From assembly GCA_011053245.1 (NCBI GenBank), contig DRGS01000171.1, positions 1 to 20,325 on the forward strand: DNA of 20,325 bases, read 5' to 3'. The DNA comes from Phycisphaerales bacterium. Its GTDB lineage: Bacteria > Planctomycetota > Phycisphaerae > Sedimentisphaerales > Anaerohalosphaeraceae. A program made the translations under genes and the position numbers. The first letter of the stretch is position 1. The number at the start of each line of letters is the position of its first letter. Positions 19,659 through 20,325 of this stretch are shown piece after piece. The notes beneath the pieces were generated by a model that saw nothing but the letters and a program-made list of their open reading frames with translations, did not search any database and was not told the origin of the DNA.

Positions 19659-20325
19659 CTACCTTATCGTCGTAAGTTCTGCTGCAAACTTAAGAGCTTT
19701 TTGTGGTAATTCAAGAGTTTTTTGCAAAATCCCGGATTTTCCACTAAAGTTCAAACGGTTTTCGGACGAAGACGGCGTCCGCGCATAACGATTTACGTCC
19801 GGTAAAGTCGCCGATACCTCGTAAACAACAAATCTGTTGAAGTTTCGCGGGCTGGTTATCAGCAGTTCCCAGTCAATCGGCTCATAGCCGCTTCGCACCT
19901 GGTCCTTATAATACCGCTTCATCCTCAGCTCCAGACGCTTATCGGAAGTATCCCATACCTGCTCGATGGCCCAGAGCAATTTGCCGCTCCTGAGATCGAC
20001 TAACTTAAGATGCAAAGACATCAGCATGTGCGGGAACGGTTCGTAACTCGTTAGCGAACCGAATAATACGGCATCGGCTTTTAACTGCTGCCGGATAGAG
20101 GCGAGTTCGGCAAGCGAATAAGAGTTAGAAACGTCAAGATCAAGATTGCGCCATTTCGGATCGGTGTGATGGAGCGTACTTAAAGTGAAAATATGCTTTT
20201 TCTGAAGGGCCTGGCTAAGCTCGTCGGTTATGGTCTTCGAGAGCAAAGGATAATTCGTGCGATTATCCAACTCAAAAACAACCACCTTGCCCACGCCGGA
20301 AATATCAGCGTAAGGGTTCAGATAA
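19659..20325 (-). CDS. CsgG/LpoB/TolB-N-like putative lipoprotein, 5' end cut off by the window
   Basis: The frame is open to the window edge (YLNPYADISGVGKVVVFELDN), so the start, and any lipoprotein signal, lie outside; a GTG at 20294 is in frame but not a likely start. What is present (about 221 aa) begins with a strand and turn, VVVFELDNRTNYPLLSKTITDELSQALQKKHIFTL, then LASIRQQLKADAVLFGSLTSYEPFPHMLMSLHLKLVDLRSGKLLWAIEQVWD, the fold order of CsgG, LpoB and the N-terminal TolB-like domain (VAVxxFxN...L...L...ADavvxGxvt...vxxRLiDxxTGxvxW). The C-terminal 80 or so residues are unlike that fold. Such proteins sit in the periplasm or on the outer membrane. Being just upstream of flgM, it may serve flagellum assembly; that is inference. 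Confidence 0.65.
   Translation of the reverse strand, partial: YLNPYADISGVGKVVVFELDNRTNYPLLSKTITDELSQALQKKHIFTLSTLHHTDPKWRNLDLDVSNSYSLAELASIRQQLKADAVLFGSLTSYEPFPHMLMSLHLKLVDLRSGKLLWAIEQVWDTSDKRLELRMKRYYKDQVRSGYEPIDWELLITSPRNFNRFVVYEVSATLPDVNRYARTPSSSENRLNFSGKSGILQKTLELPQKALKFAAELTTIR

Overview
The window looks like part of a Planctomycetota chromosome, probably of Phycisphaerae type. The signs are a TIGR03790-family secreted protein, a small two-CPxCG zinc-ribbon protein, a stand-alone LpxB-N-like membrane protein, a FlgM-type anti-sigma factor behind a CsgG/LpoB-like protein, and a K-P-N-F-rich repeat sequence of a kind I recall from planctomycete genomes. This lineage call is inference from gene content. 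Both ends cut through genes. I see no rRNA, tRNA or CRISPR array.

Region 1 (1-9186, all +) is one tight operon for a decorated surface glycan. It holds a hexapeptide acyltransferase (cut at the left edge), a WbuB-like glycosyltransferase, a membrane-anchored WD40-like propeller, a GNAT acyltransferase, a 3-hydroxyacyl-CoA dehydrogenase, a SCP2-type thiolase, an ATP-grasp ligase, a SAM methyltransferase and a second, related ATP-grasp ligase. The thiolase and dehydrogenase could make a 3-hydroxyacyl-CoA such as 3-hydroxybutyryl-CoA for an acyltransferase. The ATP-grasp pair could add carboxylate or amine substituents. A WecA/MraY-like polyprenyl-phosphate sugar-1-phosphate transferase (9206-10318, -) faces the operon and could start the lipid-linked glycan.

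Region 2 (10434-13858) holds housekeeping-looking genes: a secreted TIGR03790 protein with its own sigma70-type promoter, a VanZ-family membrane protein, and a small operon of a LAB_N-domain protein and a DJ-1/PfpI protein.

Region 3 (13811-14520) has no gene. It is a mosaic of short dispersed palindromes, including four GTCATTCCCGC-type elements whose stems covary and two GTCATTGCGAGG-type elements inside a 30-nt direct duplication.

Region 4 (14540-17929) is an accessory island with more A/T-rich coding. A strong promoter precedes a nucleoside-2-deoxyribosyltransferase/TIR-like protein with a histone-H1-like lysine tail. Three unrecognised membrane proteins follow (two-helix plus zinc ribbon; single-helix plus coiled coil; single-helix plus small beta domain), then a frameshifted winged-helix-like remnant. 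It resembles a membrane-associated defence module and is my leading candidate for an undescribed system.

Region 5 (17978-18540) has a near-consensus promoter driving a low-complexity transcript. It carries five AAA[G/C]CCAATTT boxes, two gapless copies of a unit with a compensated hairpin, an 11-nt tandem repeat and a C-rich tract that is G-quadruplex-prone on the other strand. It could be a repeat peptide gene, a structured RNA, or both.

Region 6 (18555-20325) holds a zinc-ribbon gene (-), an orphan 88-aa gene (+) with a consensus promoter, and the end of a probable flagellar operon (-): a CsgG/LpoB-like protein cut by the window edge, then FlgM, then a clear rho-independent terminator.
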